From assembly GCF_004348115.1 (NCBI RefSeq), contig NZ_QPFB01000001.1, positions 2,930,028-2,994,027 on the forward strand: 64,000 nt of DNA, given 5' to 3'. The DNA comes from Stenotrophomonas sp. ATCM1_4. GTDB taxonomy: Bacteria > Pseudomonadota > Gammaproteobacteria > Xanthomonadales > Xanthomonadaceae. Below are positions 1 through 9,444 of the stretch, piece after piece. Position numbers and translations under genes: made by a program. The notes under the pieces were generated by a model. That model saw only the letters and a program-made list of their open reading frames with translations. It did not search any database and was not told the origin of the DNA. How positions within the stretch are numbered: the first letter of the stretch is position 1; every line of letters begins with the position of its first letter.

Positions 1-159
1 GACCCGCAGCACCGGCGCCGGCAACTGCTCGGGGCTGAAGTTGGTGATCTGGCCCTGCTCGATCACCTTGCCCGAAGGCAGCTTGACGACGTTGGGCATC
101 GCGCACGCCGTGCACAGCATCGCCAACAACGCCATCACCATCACTCTGCTCGTATTCAC
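1..159 (-). CDS. Partial small lipoprotein-like protein at window edge
   Basis: Only the first 53 codons are inside the window. The GTG start at 159 overlaps the TGA of the glycosyltransferase upstream (GTGA overlap at 156-159), which is why I prefer it to the in-frame ATGs at 141 and 135. The product has a short hydrophobic start (about residues 6-15) ending near Cys16 and Cys19. Cys19 sits in a poor lipobox, so a lipoprotein signal is possible but not clean. The rest is Lys-Leu-Pro-Ser-Gly-Lys and a short polar stretch with no recognisable domain. The tight coupling to the exopolysaccharide genes suggests a role in that pathway; function unknown. Confidence 0.6.
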   Translation of the reverse strand, partial: MNTSRVMVMALLAMLCTACAMPNVVKLPSGKVIEQGQITNFSPEQLPAPVLRV

Positions 160-1082
160 TGCTGCCTCCAGTAACCGGGGAACATGCTGACCCTGCGCTT
201 GACCGCCAATGGCAGCCTGCGTTCCAGGTGCCCCAATCGATAACCCAACAGTTTCGCGGCACTGCGTAACAGTGCGCCGGGAACCCGCATCCACTGCCGC
301 TCGCGCCGCAGCGCGGCCAGCTCCGACCTGACGAAGCGCCCACCCTCGCCGCCGGCGCGCCCGAAGCGCTCGGCGATCCAGCGCTCGCGCGAATAGAACA
401 CGCCGATGTCGAAGTAGCGGCGGAACTCCTCGGCGATGGAGTAGTCGTGCGAATGCCAGGCCTGCGCGTCGGCGACGTAGTTCACCGCATAGCCATCCAG
501 CAGCATGCGCCCGGCCACGTGCGCGTCCTCGCTGCCGATCACGTCCTGCGGAAAGCCGCCCACCGCGACGAGCGCGTCCATGCGGTAGGCGCAGAACGCA
601 TCGGAGGTGAAGCAGGTCTTGATGCCCAGCTCGCCGGCATCGGCCAGGCGCTTGATGCGCCCCTGCGCCGGGTAGTTGAACGCCCTTGCATGCCGCGCCA
701 GCACCCCGGCCTCCGGATGCGGCAGCTGGCGCCCGTAGGCCACGCCGATGTCATCGGCGGCATACAGGCCGGCGACCAGCCTGGCCAACGCATCCGGCGG
801 CACCGGGATCGCGTCCTGGGTCATGTAGATCAGCACGTCGGCGTCGACCAGCGTGGACGCCCAGCCGCGCGTACCACCGTGATTGAAGGTGGCCGCGTCG
901 ATCTCCACCACGCGTGCGCCGAACGCACGCCAGCGCGCCACGCTCTGGTCGCGCGAGGCGCTGTCGATGACCAGGATCTCGTCCGGCTGCAGGCTCTGTG
1001 CCTGCAGCGCCGGCAACATGCGCTCCAGGAACGGCTCGCCGTTGCGCACCGGGATCACCAGCACCACGCGCCGGGCGGCCAT
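156..1082 (-). CDS. GT2 family glycosyltransferase, rhamnosyltransferase-like
   Basis: A 308-residue GT-A fold transferase expected to move a nucleotide-activated sugar, probably dTDP-rhamnose, onto a lipid-linked polysaccharide intermediate at the inner face of the membrane. The N-terminus shows the family start (VVLVIPVRNGEPFLERML) and a VIDSASRD nucleotide-binding turn. The motif FNHGGTR near residue 66 and TQDAIP near 88 are typical of bacterial rhamnosyltransferases, where TQD replaces the classic DxD. The start ATG overlaps the stop of the initiating transferase by one base (TAATG-like TGATG), so the two are translationally coupled. The rhamnose assignment is inference from the motif; another deoxysugar is possible. 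Confidence 0.82.
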   Translation of the reverse strand: MAARRVVLVIPVRNGEPFLERMLPALQAQSLQPDEILVIDSASRDQSVARWRAFGARVVEIDAATFNHGGTRGWASTLVDADVLIYMTQDAIPVPPDALARLVAGLYAADDIGVAYGRQLPHPEAGVLARHARAFNYPAQGRIKRLADAGELGIKTCFTSDAFCAYRMDALVAVGGFPQDVIGSEDAHVAGRMLLDGYAVNYVADAQAWHSHDYSIAEEFRRYFDIGVFYSRERWIAERFGRAGGEGGRFVRSELAALRRERQWMRVPGALLRSAAKLLGYRLGHLERRLPLAVKRRVSMFPGYWRQQ

Positions 1083-2521
1083 CAGTACGCCGCCTTCATC
1101 GACAGGACCGCCGGCAGGGTGCGCAGCAGGATGAAGATGTCCAAGCCCAGCGACCAGTTCTCGATATAGGCCAGGTCGTACTCCACGCGCTTCTGGATCT
1201 TCTCCAGCGTGTCGGTCTCGCCGCGATAGCCATGCACCTGCGCCAACCCGGTGATGCCGGGCTTGACCTTGTGCCGGGCCACGTAATCGGCCACGGCCTC
1301 CTCGAACGGAATGTCGGCCGCCTTGGTCGCGGTGGCATGCGGGCGTGGGCCCACCATCGACATGCTGCCGGCCAGCACGTTGAACAGCTGCGGCAGCTCG
1401 TCGATGCTGCTCTTGCGGATGAAGCGTCCGACCCGGGTCACGCGCGGGTCGCCGGCGCGGGTCTGCACCGCGGCGTCCATGTCGCGCTGGTCGTGGTACA
1501 TCGAGCGGAACTTGTAGACCTCGATCAGCTGCTGGTTGTAGCCGTAGCGGCGCTGCCGGAACAGTACCGGCCCGCGCGAATCCAGCTTGATCAGCGCCGC
1601 CACCAGCACCATCAGCGGTGACAGCAACAGCAGCGCCAGCGACGCCAGCACCAGGTCCTCGGCACGCTTGTAGGCCGGCGCCCAGCCCTGCAGCGGCGGC
1701 TCGGACACCACCAGCATCGGCACGTCGGAGATCTCGGCCACGCGCGGCAGCGCGTAGTTGAAGGCCTGCATCTCCGGCACCAGGAACACCTCCACCGGCA
1801 TCTTGCGCAGCAGCGCGACGTAGTGGTGGTTGCGGCTTTCGGCGCTGGCCGGCAGCGCCATCAGCACCTGGTCGACCTCGTTGGCGCGGATCAGCTGCTC
1901 CAGCAACGCGAAGTTGCCGATCAGCTGCGGGCGCAGGCTGGAGTCGATGCGGTCCGGCGCGCGGTCATCGATGAAGCCCAGCAGGCCGGAGCTGATGTCC
2001 GCGTTCTGCTGCATGTGGCGGGCCAGGCGGCCACCGTTCTCGGTCGCACCGAGGATCACCGAACGGCCCACGAAGTGGCCCTGGCGTATCTGCCGCTGGA
2101 AGAAGATCAGCATCACCAGCCGCCCGGCCAGCAACAGCAGCAAGGTGGCTCCGTACCAGAGCACGGCCATCTTGATCGGCAGGTAGGCGATCACCCGGAA
2201 CAGCGTGTGCAGCAGCAACACCAGTCCGAAGCTGGCCGACCACGCCACCACCGTCGTGCGCAGCATCAGCTGGTTGCTGAACATCTCGCGCCCGTACAGG
2301 CCGAAGGCGCCAAACACCAGCACGGTGAGCAGGCCCGCGGCGGCGGCGAGCGCGAGATAGGTGCGGATCGCGCCACCGGCATGCACCTGCATCAACCACA
2401 GGATCAGCAGCGCCGGCGCCATCGCCGCACAGAAGTGGAACACGCGCGCCATCAATCGCGACCAACGCGTCACCGCGGGCCGAGTGTTCGCAAACAGTGC
2501 TTCTGAAAACGGTAAGCGCAT
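1082..2521 (-). CDS. Undecaprenyl-phosphate sugar phosphotransferase (GumD/WcaJ-like)
   Basis: A 479-residue polyprenyl-phosphate hexose-1-phosphate transferase that begins exopolysaccharide repeat-unit synthesis by loading a sugar phosphate, usually glucose, onto undecaprenyl phosphate. About residues 25-145 hold four to five membrane segments. A Rossmann-like CoA-binding-type domain follows ([17 protein letters not shown]). The C-terminal third is the bacterial sugar transferase domain with its membrane-associated helix ([19 protein letters not shown]), the KFRSM motif, the [13 protein letters not shown] stretch and GPRPH. The length matches GumD/WcaJ proteins. It heads the minus-strand group that continues off the left edge. 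The start at 2521 is the first Met of the membrane region; no strong Shine-Dalgarno is seen. Glucose as substrate is inference. Confidence 0.9.
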   Translation of the reverse strand: MRLPFSEALFANTRPAVTRWSRLMARVFHFCAAMAPALLILWLMQVHAGGAIRTYLALAAAAGLLTVLVFGAFGLYGREMFSNQLMLRTTVVAWSASFGLVLLLHTLFRVIAYLPIKMAVLWYGATLLLLLAGRLVMLIFFQRQIRQGHFVGRSVILGATENGGRLARHMQQNADISSGLLGFIDDRAPDRIDSSLRPQLIGNFALLEQLIRANEVDQVLMALPASAESRNHHYVALLRKMPVEVFLVPEMQAFNYALPRVAEISDVPMLVVSEPPLQGWAPAYKRAEDLVLASLALLLLSPLMVLVAALIKLDSRGPVLFRQRRYGYNQQLIEVYKFRSMYHDQRDMDAAVQTRAGDPRVTRVGRFIRKSSIDELPQLFNVLAGSMSMVGPRPHATATKAADIPFEEAVADYVARHKVKPGITGLAQVHGYRGETDTLEKIQKRVEYDLAYIENWSLGLDIFILLRTLPAVLSMKAAY

Positions 2522-2819
2522 TACGAGGCTTGGCCTTCGTCGACGAATCCGAAAGACGGCCAGCCACCACCTGGCAATCCGGACCTGTCATGACAACCTG
2601 CACGACAAACGGCTCAACCACGCGGTAGCCCGCCTTCCCCCATTGGGCAAAACGGATCAGATCCCACTCCTGTGATCGATCAAACCGCATTGCCTGTCCC
2701 AATGGCAATACAATAGCGTGACGTCCTTCACGTTTGGAAGTCGGAATTTTCCTTACCGGCCTGCGTTCATTCGCAGGCCAGCTTTGTCCATGTCTTCGTC
2801 ACAAAGTGACGCCAGGCGC
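2522..2819 (-). promoter_or_regulatory. Intergenic region: EPS operon leader and inverted repeats behind pncB
   Basis: This 298-base gap lies between the end of pncB and the start of the GumD-like gene, both minus strand. Two perfect dyads lie just past the pncB stop: 2797-2811 (CGTCAC-AAA-GTGACG) and 2759-2778 (GCCTGCG-TTCATT-CGCAGGC). Neither is followed by a T-run on the minus strand, so they are weak terminators at best; the first also looks like an operator. The remaining ~230 bases would form the promoter and 5' leader of the exopolysaccharide genes. I could not pick a convincing -35/-10 pair. Confidence 0.45.
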
Positions 2820-3989
2820 TCACTTGAGCTCGAATACCTGGCGCAGGTAGGCCAGGTAACCCGGGTCATCACACATGCTCTTGCCCGGCGAATCACTGAG
2901 CTTGGCGACGGGTTGGCCATTGCAGCGGACCATCTTGATGACGATGTTCAGCGGGGTTGGGCCCAGGTCGTTGGTCAGGTGCGTGCCGACCCCGAATGCC
3001 ACCTGGCAGCGGCCACGGAAGTAATCGAACAGCTGCATCACCTTTTCGATGTTCAGGCCGTCGCTGAACACCAGGATCTTGCTGGTCGGGTCGGTGCGGT
3101 TGGCCTTGAAGTGGGCCAGCATGCGGTCGCCCCACGTGAACGGGTCGCCGGAATCATGGCGCACGCCGTCGAACAGCTTGCAGAAATAGGTGTCGAAGTC
3201 GCGCAGGAAGGCCTCCAGCCCAACCACGTCGGACAACGCGATGCCGAGGTCGCCGCGGTACTCGCGCGCCCACGACTCCAGCGCCGCCACCTGCGAATCA
3301 CGCAGGCGCGGCCCCAGCGCCTGGAACGCCTGCAGGTACTCGTGCGCCATCGTGCCGTGCGGGGTCATGCCGTACAGGCGCGCGAAGTGCACGTTGCTGG
3401 TGCCGACGAACTGCGGGCCGAGCGCATCGCGCAACATCGGCAGCATGGTGCCGTGCCATTGCCGCGAATAGCGGCGGCGCGAGCCGTAGTCGGCGATGCG
3501 GCAGTTCGCAAAGCCCGGCGTGTCGCGCAGCAGCGCGGTCTTGGCCTGCAGGCGACGCTCGCCTTCGGCGAAGTCGGGCGTGGTGGTGTTGCGGAACCAG
3601 ACTTCGTTGATGATCGCCAGCAGCGGCACCTCGAACATGATGGTGTGCAGCCATGGGCCGGTGATGTCCAGCTCGATCTCGCCCGGCACCGTGCTCGACG
3701 GACGCAGCGTGATGTACTTGCGGTCCAGGTGGAACAGGCCCAGGAAATCGACGAAGTCCGGCTTCACGAAACGCAGCCGGCGCATGTACTCCAGTTCCTC
3801 GGCGCTGAAGCGCAGGCTGCACAGGTGATCGATCTCGGCGTTGATCTGGTCGATGTAGCGGGCCAGGTCGATGCCCGGCGTGCGGCACTTGAACCGGTAC
3901 TGGACGATGGCGCCGGGGTACTGGTGCAGCACCGCCTGCATCATCGTGAACTTGTAGAGGTCGGTGTCGAGCAGGGATTGGATGATCAT
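2820..3989 (-). CDS. pncB: Nicotinate phosphoribosyltransferase
   Basis: A 389-residue cytoplasmic enzyme of the NAD salvage pathway: nicotinate + PRPP (with ATP) gives nicotinate mononucleotide. The N-terminus begins [19 protein letters not shown], the hallmark of PncB. Other family blocks are YRFKCR, the FVGTSN segment and [12 protein letters not shown], followed by ILVFSDGLN and [10 protein letters not shown]. The open frame runs upstream to 4685, but it then lies antiphase over the neighbouring glycosyltransferase; the ATG at 3989 gives the correct family start and length. It stands alone as a minus-strand gene between the T2SS-linked glycosyltransferases and the EPS genes. No regulatory site is evident. 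Confidence 0.96.
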   Translation of the reverse strand: MIIQSLLDTDLYKFTMMQAVLHQYPGAIVQYRFKCRTPGIDLARYIDQINAEIDHLCSLRFSAEELEYMRRLRFVKPDFVDFLGLFHLDRKYITLRPSSTVPGEIELDITGPWLHTIMFEVPLLAIINEVWFRNTTTPDFAEGERRLQAKTALLRDTPGFANCRIADYGSRRRYSRQWHGTMLPMLRDALGPQFVGTSNVHFARLYGMTPHGTMAHEYLQAFQALGPRLRDSQVAALESWAREYRGDLGIALSDVVGLEAFLRDFDTYFCKLFDGVRHDSGDPFTWGDRMLAHFKANRTDPTSKILVFSDGLNIEKVMQLFDYFRGRCQVAFGVGTHLTNDLGPTPLNIVIKMVRCNGQPVAKLSDSPGKSMCDDPGYLAYLRQVFELK

Positions 3990-4110
3990 GCCCACATTAT
4001 GCGCCGGGGCCGGTGGCAATCCGTGCAGCAGCCCGGACGACCCGTTCAGCCTGGCTTGCAGGCCGGACGTCCGTTCCGGTCCACGTGGCAATCCAACGCG
4101 GGCGGGATGC

Positions 4111-4144
4111 AATCCCGGCATGACCTGCCGGAAGCGCCGGGATT
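4111..4144. repeat. Inverted repeat in the gap before pncB
   Basis: AATCCCGGC (4111-4119) and GCCGGGATT (4136-4144) are perfect 9-base arms around a 16-base loop that itself contains CCGGCA-TGACC-TGCCGG. It lies downstream of the glycosyltransferase ending at 4187 and upstream of pncB, so it may be the end of the T2SS-GT transcript. No T-run follows. The rest of 3990-4186 shows nothing recognisable. Confidence 0.4.
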
Positions 4145-4186
4145 TCGTACCGGCGCCCGGGGCTGCGCGCGTTGCGTTGACCGGGC

Positions 4187-5020
4187 TCAGCGCAACAGCA
4201 GGCGCGGCACCTGCAGGGCCGCATGCGCCCAGATCACGCCCCACACACCCACCCGTACCGGCAGGCTGCGCCGCGGGGCCTCGAACTTGCGGAAGTAGCG
4301 CCACAGGCCACGGTGCTTGTGCCACTCCACGAAGAAAGGCCGCGCGCGGCTGGACACGCCGCGCACATGCAATACCTGCAGCGCGTTGGCGATGGCCACG
4401 GTCGCGCCCGCCTCTCGGGCGCGACGGCACAGGTCCAGGTCCTCGGCATGCAGCCGGTAGCCCTCGTCCCATCCGCCCAGGCGCTGGAACAGGCTGCGCG
4501 GCATCAACAGCAGGGCACCGGACAACGCCGGCACCACCTGCAGCGGCGCCGAGCGATCGGCGTCGATCGACAACCGCGCGCCAGCGCCCGGATGGCGCAG
4601 CATCGCGGCGAAATCCGGATCGCGACGGCGCACCGCCGCATCCGCCAGCCCCTGCTCGTCCACCTGTTCCACGCCCAGCAGGCAATCACCCAACGGCAGG
4701 CCGAGGTCGCGCAGGCGCGCCAGCGTGTCCGGCTCGACCATCAGGTCCGGGTTGACGAACGCCTGCCACGCCGCGTGGCATTCGGCCGCGCCCTGGTTGC
4801 AGGCGGTAGCGAAGCCGGGGTTGTCGGGGTTGGCGATGAAGCGCACGCGCGCATCGGCGAGCGCGTGGCGCTGGGCGATCTCCAGCGAGCCGTCGAACGA
4901 GGCGTTGTCGACCACGCGGATCTCGGTGACATCCTGCGCGGCGCGCAGTCGCGCCAGGCATTCGTCCAGGGTACTCGCGCTCTGGTAGCTGACGACGACA
5001 ACGGCAATCGACTGACTCAC
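4187..5020 (-). CDS. GT2 family glycosyltransferase behind the T2SS operon
   Basis: A 277-residue GT-A transferase. The start [19 protein letters not shown], the [12 protein letters not shown] nucleotide-sugar loop and the [14 protein letters not shown] block are typical of the WbbL/rhamnosyltransferase-like GT2 group. [10 protein letters not shown] stands where the metal-binding DxD-type motif lies, and [15 protein letters not shown] matches the ED-LC acceptor-side motif. The start overlaps the preceding gene by 4 bases (ATGA at 5017-5020). It is therefore the last gene of a translationally coupled chain that runs from the T2SS secretin. The substrate is unknown. A role in an envelope glycan or in glycosylating a secreted or secretion-system protein is possible but untested. 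Confidence 0.85.
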   Translation of the reverse strand: MSQSIAVVVVSYQSASTLDECLARLRAAQDVTEIRVVDNASFDGSLEIAQRHALADARVRFIANPDNPGFATACNQGAAECHAAWQAFVNPDLMVEPDTLARLRDLGLPLGDCLLGVEQVDEQGLADAAVRRRDPDFAAMLRHPGAGARLSIDADRSAPLQVVPALSGALLLMPRSLFQRLGGWDEGYRLHAEDLDLCRRAREAGATVAIANALQVLHVRGVSSRARPFFVEWHKHRGLWRYFRKFEAPRRSLPVRVGVWGVIWAHAALQVPRLLLR

Positions 5021-5880
5021 AACGGCTCCGCGCCTGGAAGGGAACCGCAGGCATCGAACAGGTCGCGCTGGGCTTGCGGCATTATCGCCTGCTCGACCAG
5101 CTGCTGCAGCAGCGCGCGATGGGCCTGCAGCGGGTCATCCATCAGGAAGCCGGCCAGCCGCGCGGTCCATGTCGGCCAGCGATTGGCCAGCACCTCCATG
5201 TCGCCATCGCCCGGCTGCCCTTCGCCGGCGCGGCCGACGAAGGCGTTGTCGCACAGCACGTTGCGCCAGCCCAGCCCGCTCATGCGCAGGCTCAGGTCGA
5301 CCAGCGCGGCGTACCACGAGCCATAGCTGTGGATGTCCAGGCCGCCGGCACGACGACGCGCACTGCCGCGTATCAACACCGCGTGGGTCACCGCCGACGG
5401 CAGTTCCGGATGCAGCAACGGCATCGCCGCCAGCGCCAACGCCATGCGTTGCGGGTCGATCGGCAGTGGATTGACCTCGCCGGCGCGCGGCCAGGACACG
5501 GTTTCGCCGGCGTTGCTCCAGGGCGTGGCGGTGGCGATGGCCGCATCGCGCGCGAAACACTCGCTGAGCTGCTGCAGCCAGCCACTGCCCGGCACCGCGT
5601 TGGGGGCCAGCACCGCCACGTCGGCATCGCCGCAAGCTTGCAGCATCTGGTCCAGATGCGCCGATTCACCGATCGGCCGCGGGCGCCGGGTGTATTCGGC
5701 CTGCAGGCGCGTATGCGCCAGCCAGTGCTCGATCACCGCCTGCCCGCGCGGACCGGACTGGCCATCGTCGGCCAGCCATACCGGCGTGCCGGCCGGCGTG
5801 GATGCTTCCAGCGCCGCCAGGCAGGCATCCAGGGCCGTGTCATCCACGCCTACCGGCAACAGGATGACGGGCAGGCCCAT
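5017..5880 (-). CDS. GT-A-fold glycosyltransferase-like protein, metal motif degenerate
   Basis: A 287-residue protein with the layout of a GT2 enzyme: a beta-strand start (GLPVILLPVGVDDTALDACLAAL), PVWLADDGQ in place of the usual nucleotide loop, and a DADVAVLAPNAVPGSGWLQQL segment where a DxD motif should be. That motif reads APNA, lacking the acidic pair. The middle section (THAVLIRGSARRRAGGLD) corresponds to the region that usually says 'not everyone reaches this: GGFDE'. It starts 2 bases after the xpsD stop and ends overlapping the next GT by 4 bases. It may be an inactive or metal-independent GT, perhaps a partner of the next one. I do not recognise a named family member. Confidence 0.65.
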   Translation of the reverse strand: MGLPVILLPVGVDDTALDACLAALEASTPAGTPVWLADDGQSGPRGQAVIEHWLAHTRLQAEYTRRPRPIGESAHLDQMLQACGDADVAVLAPNAVPGSGWLQQLSECFARDAAIATATPWSNAGETVSWPRAGEVNPLPIDPQRMALALAAMPLLHPELPSAVTHAVLIRGSARRRAGGLDIHSYGSWYAALVDLSLRMSGLGWRNVLCDNAFVGRAGEGQPGDGDMEVLANRWPTWTARLAGFLMDDPLQAHRALLQQLVEQAIMPQAQRDLFDACGSLPGAEPL

Positions 5881-5882
5881 GC

Positions 5883-8144
5883 TCAGTGGCCCGCCTTGGG
5901 CTTGTTGATCGGGTCCAGGGCGCGGAACTTGCTGCCGTATTCGTCGGTGAGGTTCCGTGCTTCCTGCGGATTGCGCACGATGGTCGGGGTCAGCAGCACG
6001 ATCACCTCGCTGCGGCGGCTGTTCTGGGTCTTGCGGCCGAACAGGCCACCAATCACCGGCAGCCGGCTCAACCCCGGCAAGCCCGAGGAGCCCTTGGTGG
6101 CGCTGTCCTCGATCAAGCCGCCCAACATGACGGTGTCACCGGCATTCACGGCGGCCTCGGTCTTCATGCGACGCGTGTTGATGCGCACGTTGCCGTTTTC
6201 ATCAGCCTTGCCTTCCGGCGAACTGACCTCCTGCACGATGTCCAGGAACACCATGCCATCGCGGGTCACGCGTGGCCGCACCTTGAGGATGGTGCCGGTT
6301 TCCAGGTACTGCACCTGCGCGTACTGGTTGTCGCTGATGCCCGATACCGACACCGAATACACCGGGATCTTGCTGCCCACGTTCAACGTGGCCACCGCGT
6401 TGTTGCGCACGAACACCGAGGGCGTCTGCAGCAGGCGTACGTCGGTGACCTGGTCCAGCGCGGTGATCACCGCGGCGGCGTTCTTGCCGAGGAAGGTCCA
6501 GCTCAGCCCTCCCGTCCCGTCGGTACTGCCAGGCACCAGCGACCCGGCGATATCGCCCCAGATGCCGCGACCCAGTGCCGACGGCAAACCGGCACCCCCT
6601 GACTCCTTGGAGGCATTGACCGCCTGCTCGAAATACCAGTTCACGCCGTAGCTCAACTCGCCGGTCAACGCGACTTCGGCCACCTGCGCCTCGATATGCA
6701 CCTGCATCGGCATCACGTCGAGCTTCTCGACCACCTCGCGGATCGAGCGCCACGCCTGGGGCGTGCTGCGCACCAGCAGCGTGTTGGTTTCCTCCACCGC
6801 CGAGACGCCGACGCGGTCGCCCTCCACTTCCAGCGTCACGCTGCCGTTGCCAGTGCCGCGCGAAGGCAGCGACAGGCTCTCGCCGCTGCCACCACCGCCG
6901 TTGCTGCCACTGCCACCGAGGCTGCCGCCATTGCCGCTGTCGGCGAAGCTGCTGCCGTCGCCGCCCGACAGCTTGCTGTCCGGGCCGGAGGACGGATCGT
7001 AGGTGCCGCCGCCCATCGACACCGCGCTGCCGCCCGGCGCCAGCGAGGGCCCACCATCGGACGCCCCCCGCGACCCACTGCCCGCGCCGAACACTTCGGC
7101 GAGGCGATCGGCCAGGTCCTTGGCCTTGATGTACTTCAGCTCGTAGGAGAACAACCGCGCGGTGCCGCCCGCGCTGTCGATGCGGTCCAGCCATTGCTGG
7201 ATCTGGTCCAGGTAGCGTGCCTGCGGGGTGATCACCAGCACGGCGTTGGCGTTGTCCAGCGGCATGAAACGGAACATGCCGGCGCTGGGCGTCTTGCTGC
7301 CCTCGCCGAACACCTTCTCCAGGTCACTGGCCACCTGCGAGGCGCGGCCGGACTGCAGCGGGAACACGCCCACCGACATGCCCGACAGCCAGTCCACGTC
7401 GAAGATCTCGACCGTGCGCAGGTAGTTCTCCAGCTCGGTGCGGGTGCCGCCCAGGGTGATGACGTTGCGCGAGCCGTCGATGCCGACGATGGCATTGGGC
7501 CGCGCGTAGGGCTTGAGCACCTTCTCCATCTCGCTGGCGGAGATGTACTGCAGCGGCACCACCCGTACTTCGTAGCCACGCGCGACCGAGGCCGGCGCGG
7601 TGCTTGGCGCGACGGTGCCCGCCAACGGCTGGTCGGCCGGCACCACGTTGTAGCGGCCGCCGCTGAACACCAGCCGGGCGTTGTTCCAGCCCAGCACCAT
7701 CTCCAGCAGGTTCAGCGCCTGCGCCGGCGACACCGGCTTGGGCGTGGCCAGCGTCACCGTGCCCTGCACGCCCGGCGCGATCACGTAGTTCTGGCCCAGC
7801 ATGTCGCCAAGGATGGCCTTGGTGACGGCCTGCACCGACTCGCCTTCGAAGTTGAACACCGCCGAACCATTGCCGGCCGCCGACAGGGACGGCGCCGGCG
7901 CCGAAGCCGCAGCGCGGTTGATCACCGTGCCATTGCCACGGCGGATCACGGCCCGGCTCTGGCCCTCCACTTCCTGCGGCGCGTCGGTGGGGGTCAACCC
8001 GCGCGTGGTGGCCGGTTCGCCGGCCTGTGGCGCGGCGATGTCGTTGCCCACCGCCGCGTTGCGCCGGATCTCGGGCACCGGCGTGGTGGCGCAACCGCTC
8101 AGGGCGCCGATCAGCAGGGTGATGGGGACTATGCGTGACGTCAT
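5883..8144 (-). CDS. xpsD: Type II secretion secretin (GspD family)
   Basis: The 753-residue outer-membrane channel of the T2SS. The signal peptide ends in a lipobox (LIGALSGC), so it is a lipoprotein, as in other Xps systems. After a linker the N0/N1-N3 periplasmic domains follow (FNFEGESVQAVTKAILGDML; then repeated secretin_N blocks such as VVPLQYISASEMEKVLKPYA). A Gly/Ser-rich insertion at about residues 350-425 sits in the N3 region. The secretin core is at the C-terminus, with VRNNAVATLNVGSKIPVYS and the signature LPGLSRLPVIGGLFG. It starts 9 bases after xpsN and is followed after 2 bases by the first glycosyltransferase-like gene. Confidence 0.96.
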   Translation of the reverse strand: MTSRIVPITLLIGALSGCATTPVPEIRRNAAVGNDIAAPQAGEPATTRGLTPTDAPQEVEGQSRAVIRRGNGTVINRAAASAPAPSLSAAGNGSAVFNFEGESVQAVTKAILGDMLGQNYVIAPGVQGTVTLATPKPVSPAQALNLLEMVLGWNNARLVFSGGRYNVVPADQPLAGTVAPSTAPASVARGYEVRVVPLQYISASEMEKVLKPYARPNAIVGIDGSRNVITLGGTRTELENYLRTVEIFDVDWLSGMSVGVFPLQSGRASQVASDLEKVFGEGSKTPSAGMFRFMPLDNANAVLVITPQARYLDQIQQWLDRIDSAGGTARLFSYELKYIKAKDLADRLAEVFGAGSGSRGASDGGPSLAPGGSAVSMGGGTYDPSSGPDSKLSGGDGSSFADSGNGGSLGGSGSNGGGGSGESLSLPSRGTGNGSVTLEVEGDRVGVSAVEETNTLLVRSTPQAWRSIREVVEKLDVMPMQVHIEAQVAEVALTGELSYGVNWYFEQAVNASKESGGAGLPSALGRGIWGDIAGSLVPGSTDGTGGLSWTFLGKNAAAVITALDQVTDVRLLQTPSVFVRNNAVATLNVGSKIPVYSVSVSGISDNQYAQVQYLETGTILKVRPRVTRDGMVFLDIVQEVSSPEGKADENGNVRINTRRMKTEAAVNAGDTVMLGGLIEDSATKGSSGLPGLSRLPVIGGLFGRKTQNSRRSEVIVLLTPTIVRNPQEARNLTDEYGSKFRALDPINKPKAGH

Positions 8145-8153
8145 GCGCTCACT

Positions 8154-8840
8154 CTACGGTTTCTGGCCGCCGGGGGCGCCGGCCTGTTGTTGTTGCGCCT
8201 GCCTGCGGCGGGCCTGGATGCGATCACGGATCGCCTGGATCTGTTCGGCGGTCGGCGCCGCCGGCTCGGCCGCGGCATTGGCCGGCGGCGGTGGCAGCGG
8301 TGGTGGCGGGACCTGCGGCGTGGGTGCGGTACCGGGCGGCGGCACGCCTTCCGGCTTGCCACTGCCACTGAACACCTGCAGCTCCAGGTTCAAGGTGCCC
8401 GACGGCCCGCTGACCACCGCCGCGCGTGGCTGCAGCGACAGCAGTTGCCACCCCGACTGCGCCTCGCCGCCCACCCGCAACCGCAGCGACTGGCCCTGTT
8501 CGGTGGTCAGCGTCGCCATTTCCATGCCCGGGGTGATCAGCACGCCGGTCAGGCGCACGCTGGCCACCGCCGCCGGCTCGCTGCCATCGCCCAGCACGAA
8601 CGGGTGCGGGCGCCGGTCGTTGGCGAACAAGGGCCGCGCCATGGCTTCGGCATTGTCGGTGGCCGTGGCACGCGGCGGGTCGGCCACCGGCACGGCTGGC
8701 AGTGCCGGCACCTCCAGCGTCGTGGCGGGATCGCCGATGCGGCCGCCCAGCCCGAACAGCGTGGCCGTCCACACCGCCAACGCCCAGCCGCCCAACGCGG
8801 CCAGCCACCAGGTCCGCAGGCCCGCCACGTCAGGGCGCAT
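8154..8840 (-). CDS. xpsN: T2SS inner-membrane protein N (GspC-role)
   Basis: A 228-residue bitopic protein with one membrane segment (about residues 12-32). A periplasmic region matches the homology-region fold used by GspC (MARPLFANDRRP, then VRLTGVLITPGMEMATL). The C-terminus is Pro-rich and then Gln-rich. In Xanthomonas this position carries XpsN, which binds the XpsL-XpsM platform and the secretin and does the job of GspC. No PDZ or coiled-coil ending is visible. The start overlaps xpsM by 11 bases. The name follows the conserved gene order and the shared domain. Confidence 0.85.
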   Translation of the reverse strand: MRPDVAGLRTWWLAALGGWALAVWTATLFGLGGRIGDPATTLEVPALPAVPVADPPRATATDNAEAMARPLFANDRRPHPFVLGDGSEPAAVASVRLTGVLITPGMEMATLTTEQGQSLRLRVGGEAQSGWQLLSLQPRAAVVSGPSGTLNLELQVFSGSGKPEGVPPPGTAPTPQVPPPPLPPPPANAAAEPAAPTAEQIQAIRDRIQARRRQAQQQQAGAPGGQKP

Positions 8841-9444
8841 TGGTCACCTCCGGGTTGGCGCCGGCCACCACGCCGGGCGGCAGGTAGCCGCTGAGTTCGA
8901 AACTGACATCCAGTCCGACGCTGCCTTCGCTGCCACCGGGAGAGGACAGGATGTCCAACCGGTCCACGCGCAGCTGCGGTGCGCCGGTTTCCAGCGCCTG
9001 CAGCACGGTCATCCATTCGGCCATGCCGCAGCGCAGGCGTGCCTGCACCGCCACCCGCACGAAGCGGCCGGTGGTATCGGCCGGCATCGGCGAACGGTCG
9101 CTGATCGCGCAGCTGCGGTTGTCGGGGCTGGCCTGGCGCGCGGCTTCCTCCAGCCGCTGCACCAGCCGCGAGGTGGCCAGCTCCACCGAGGTTTCCGGCA
9201 GGAAGCCGGGCTCGGTGGCCAACGCCTGCTGTGCCTGCTGCAGCCGCTGCGTCACCTGCGGCGCCTGCCGGATCTGGATGTCGATGCGCTGCCGGCGCTC
9301 AAGCAGCGCGTCGATCTGTTCGCCCACCGCCCGCATCGGCTGCGTCCACAACGGATGCACCAGCAGCAGGTAGGCCAGGCCGACCAGGCCGAGCAGCAGG
9401 CCCAGCGCCAGCCAACGGTCACGGGGTGCGGGTTGCGGCGCCAT
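8830..9444 (-). CDS. xpsM: T2SS inner-membrane protein M
   Basis: A 204-residue protein with one N-terminal membrane helix (about residues 12-30), a predicted coiled region rich in Gln and Arg (QIDALLERRQRIDIQIRQ), and a compact ferredoxin-like periplasmic domain. This is the layout of GspM proteins that pair with GspL in the inner-membrane platform. Two Cys lie in the periplasmic part (RSCAISD and ARLRCGMAEW) and could form a disulfide. It overlaps xpsL by 26 bases and xpsN by 11. The identification rests on order and topology more than on a strong sequence motif. Confidence 0.85.
   Translation of the reverse strand: MAPQPAPRDRWLALGLLLGLVGLAYLLLVHPLWTQPMRAVGEQIDALLERRQRIDIQIRQAPQVTQRLQQAQQALATEPGFLPETSVELATSRLVQRLEEAARQASPDNRSCAISDRSPMPADTTGRFVRVAVQARLRCGMAEWMTVLQALETGAPQLRVDRLDILSSPGGSEGSVGLDVSFELSGYLPPGVVAGANPEVTNAP

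Noticed and set aside
1965-2708. A 247-codon frame starting upstream of the GumD-like gene
   Set aside because: Its second half is an out-of-frame shadow of the transferase; the first ~60 codons lie in the leader and show no known features.
2718-4298. A 526-codon plus-strand frame over pncB
   Set aside because: pncB on the other strand carries all family motifs; the plus frame has none.
3990-4685. N-terminal extension of pncB in the same frame
   Set aside because: It would lie antiphase over the neighbouring glycosyltransferase, and the PncB family start is at 3989.
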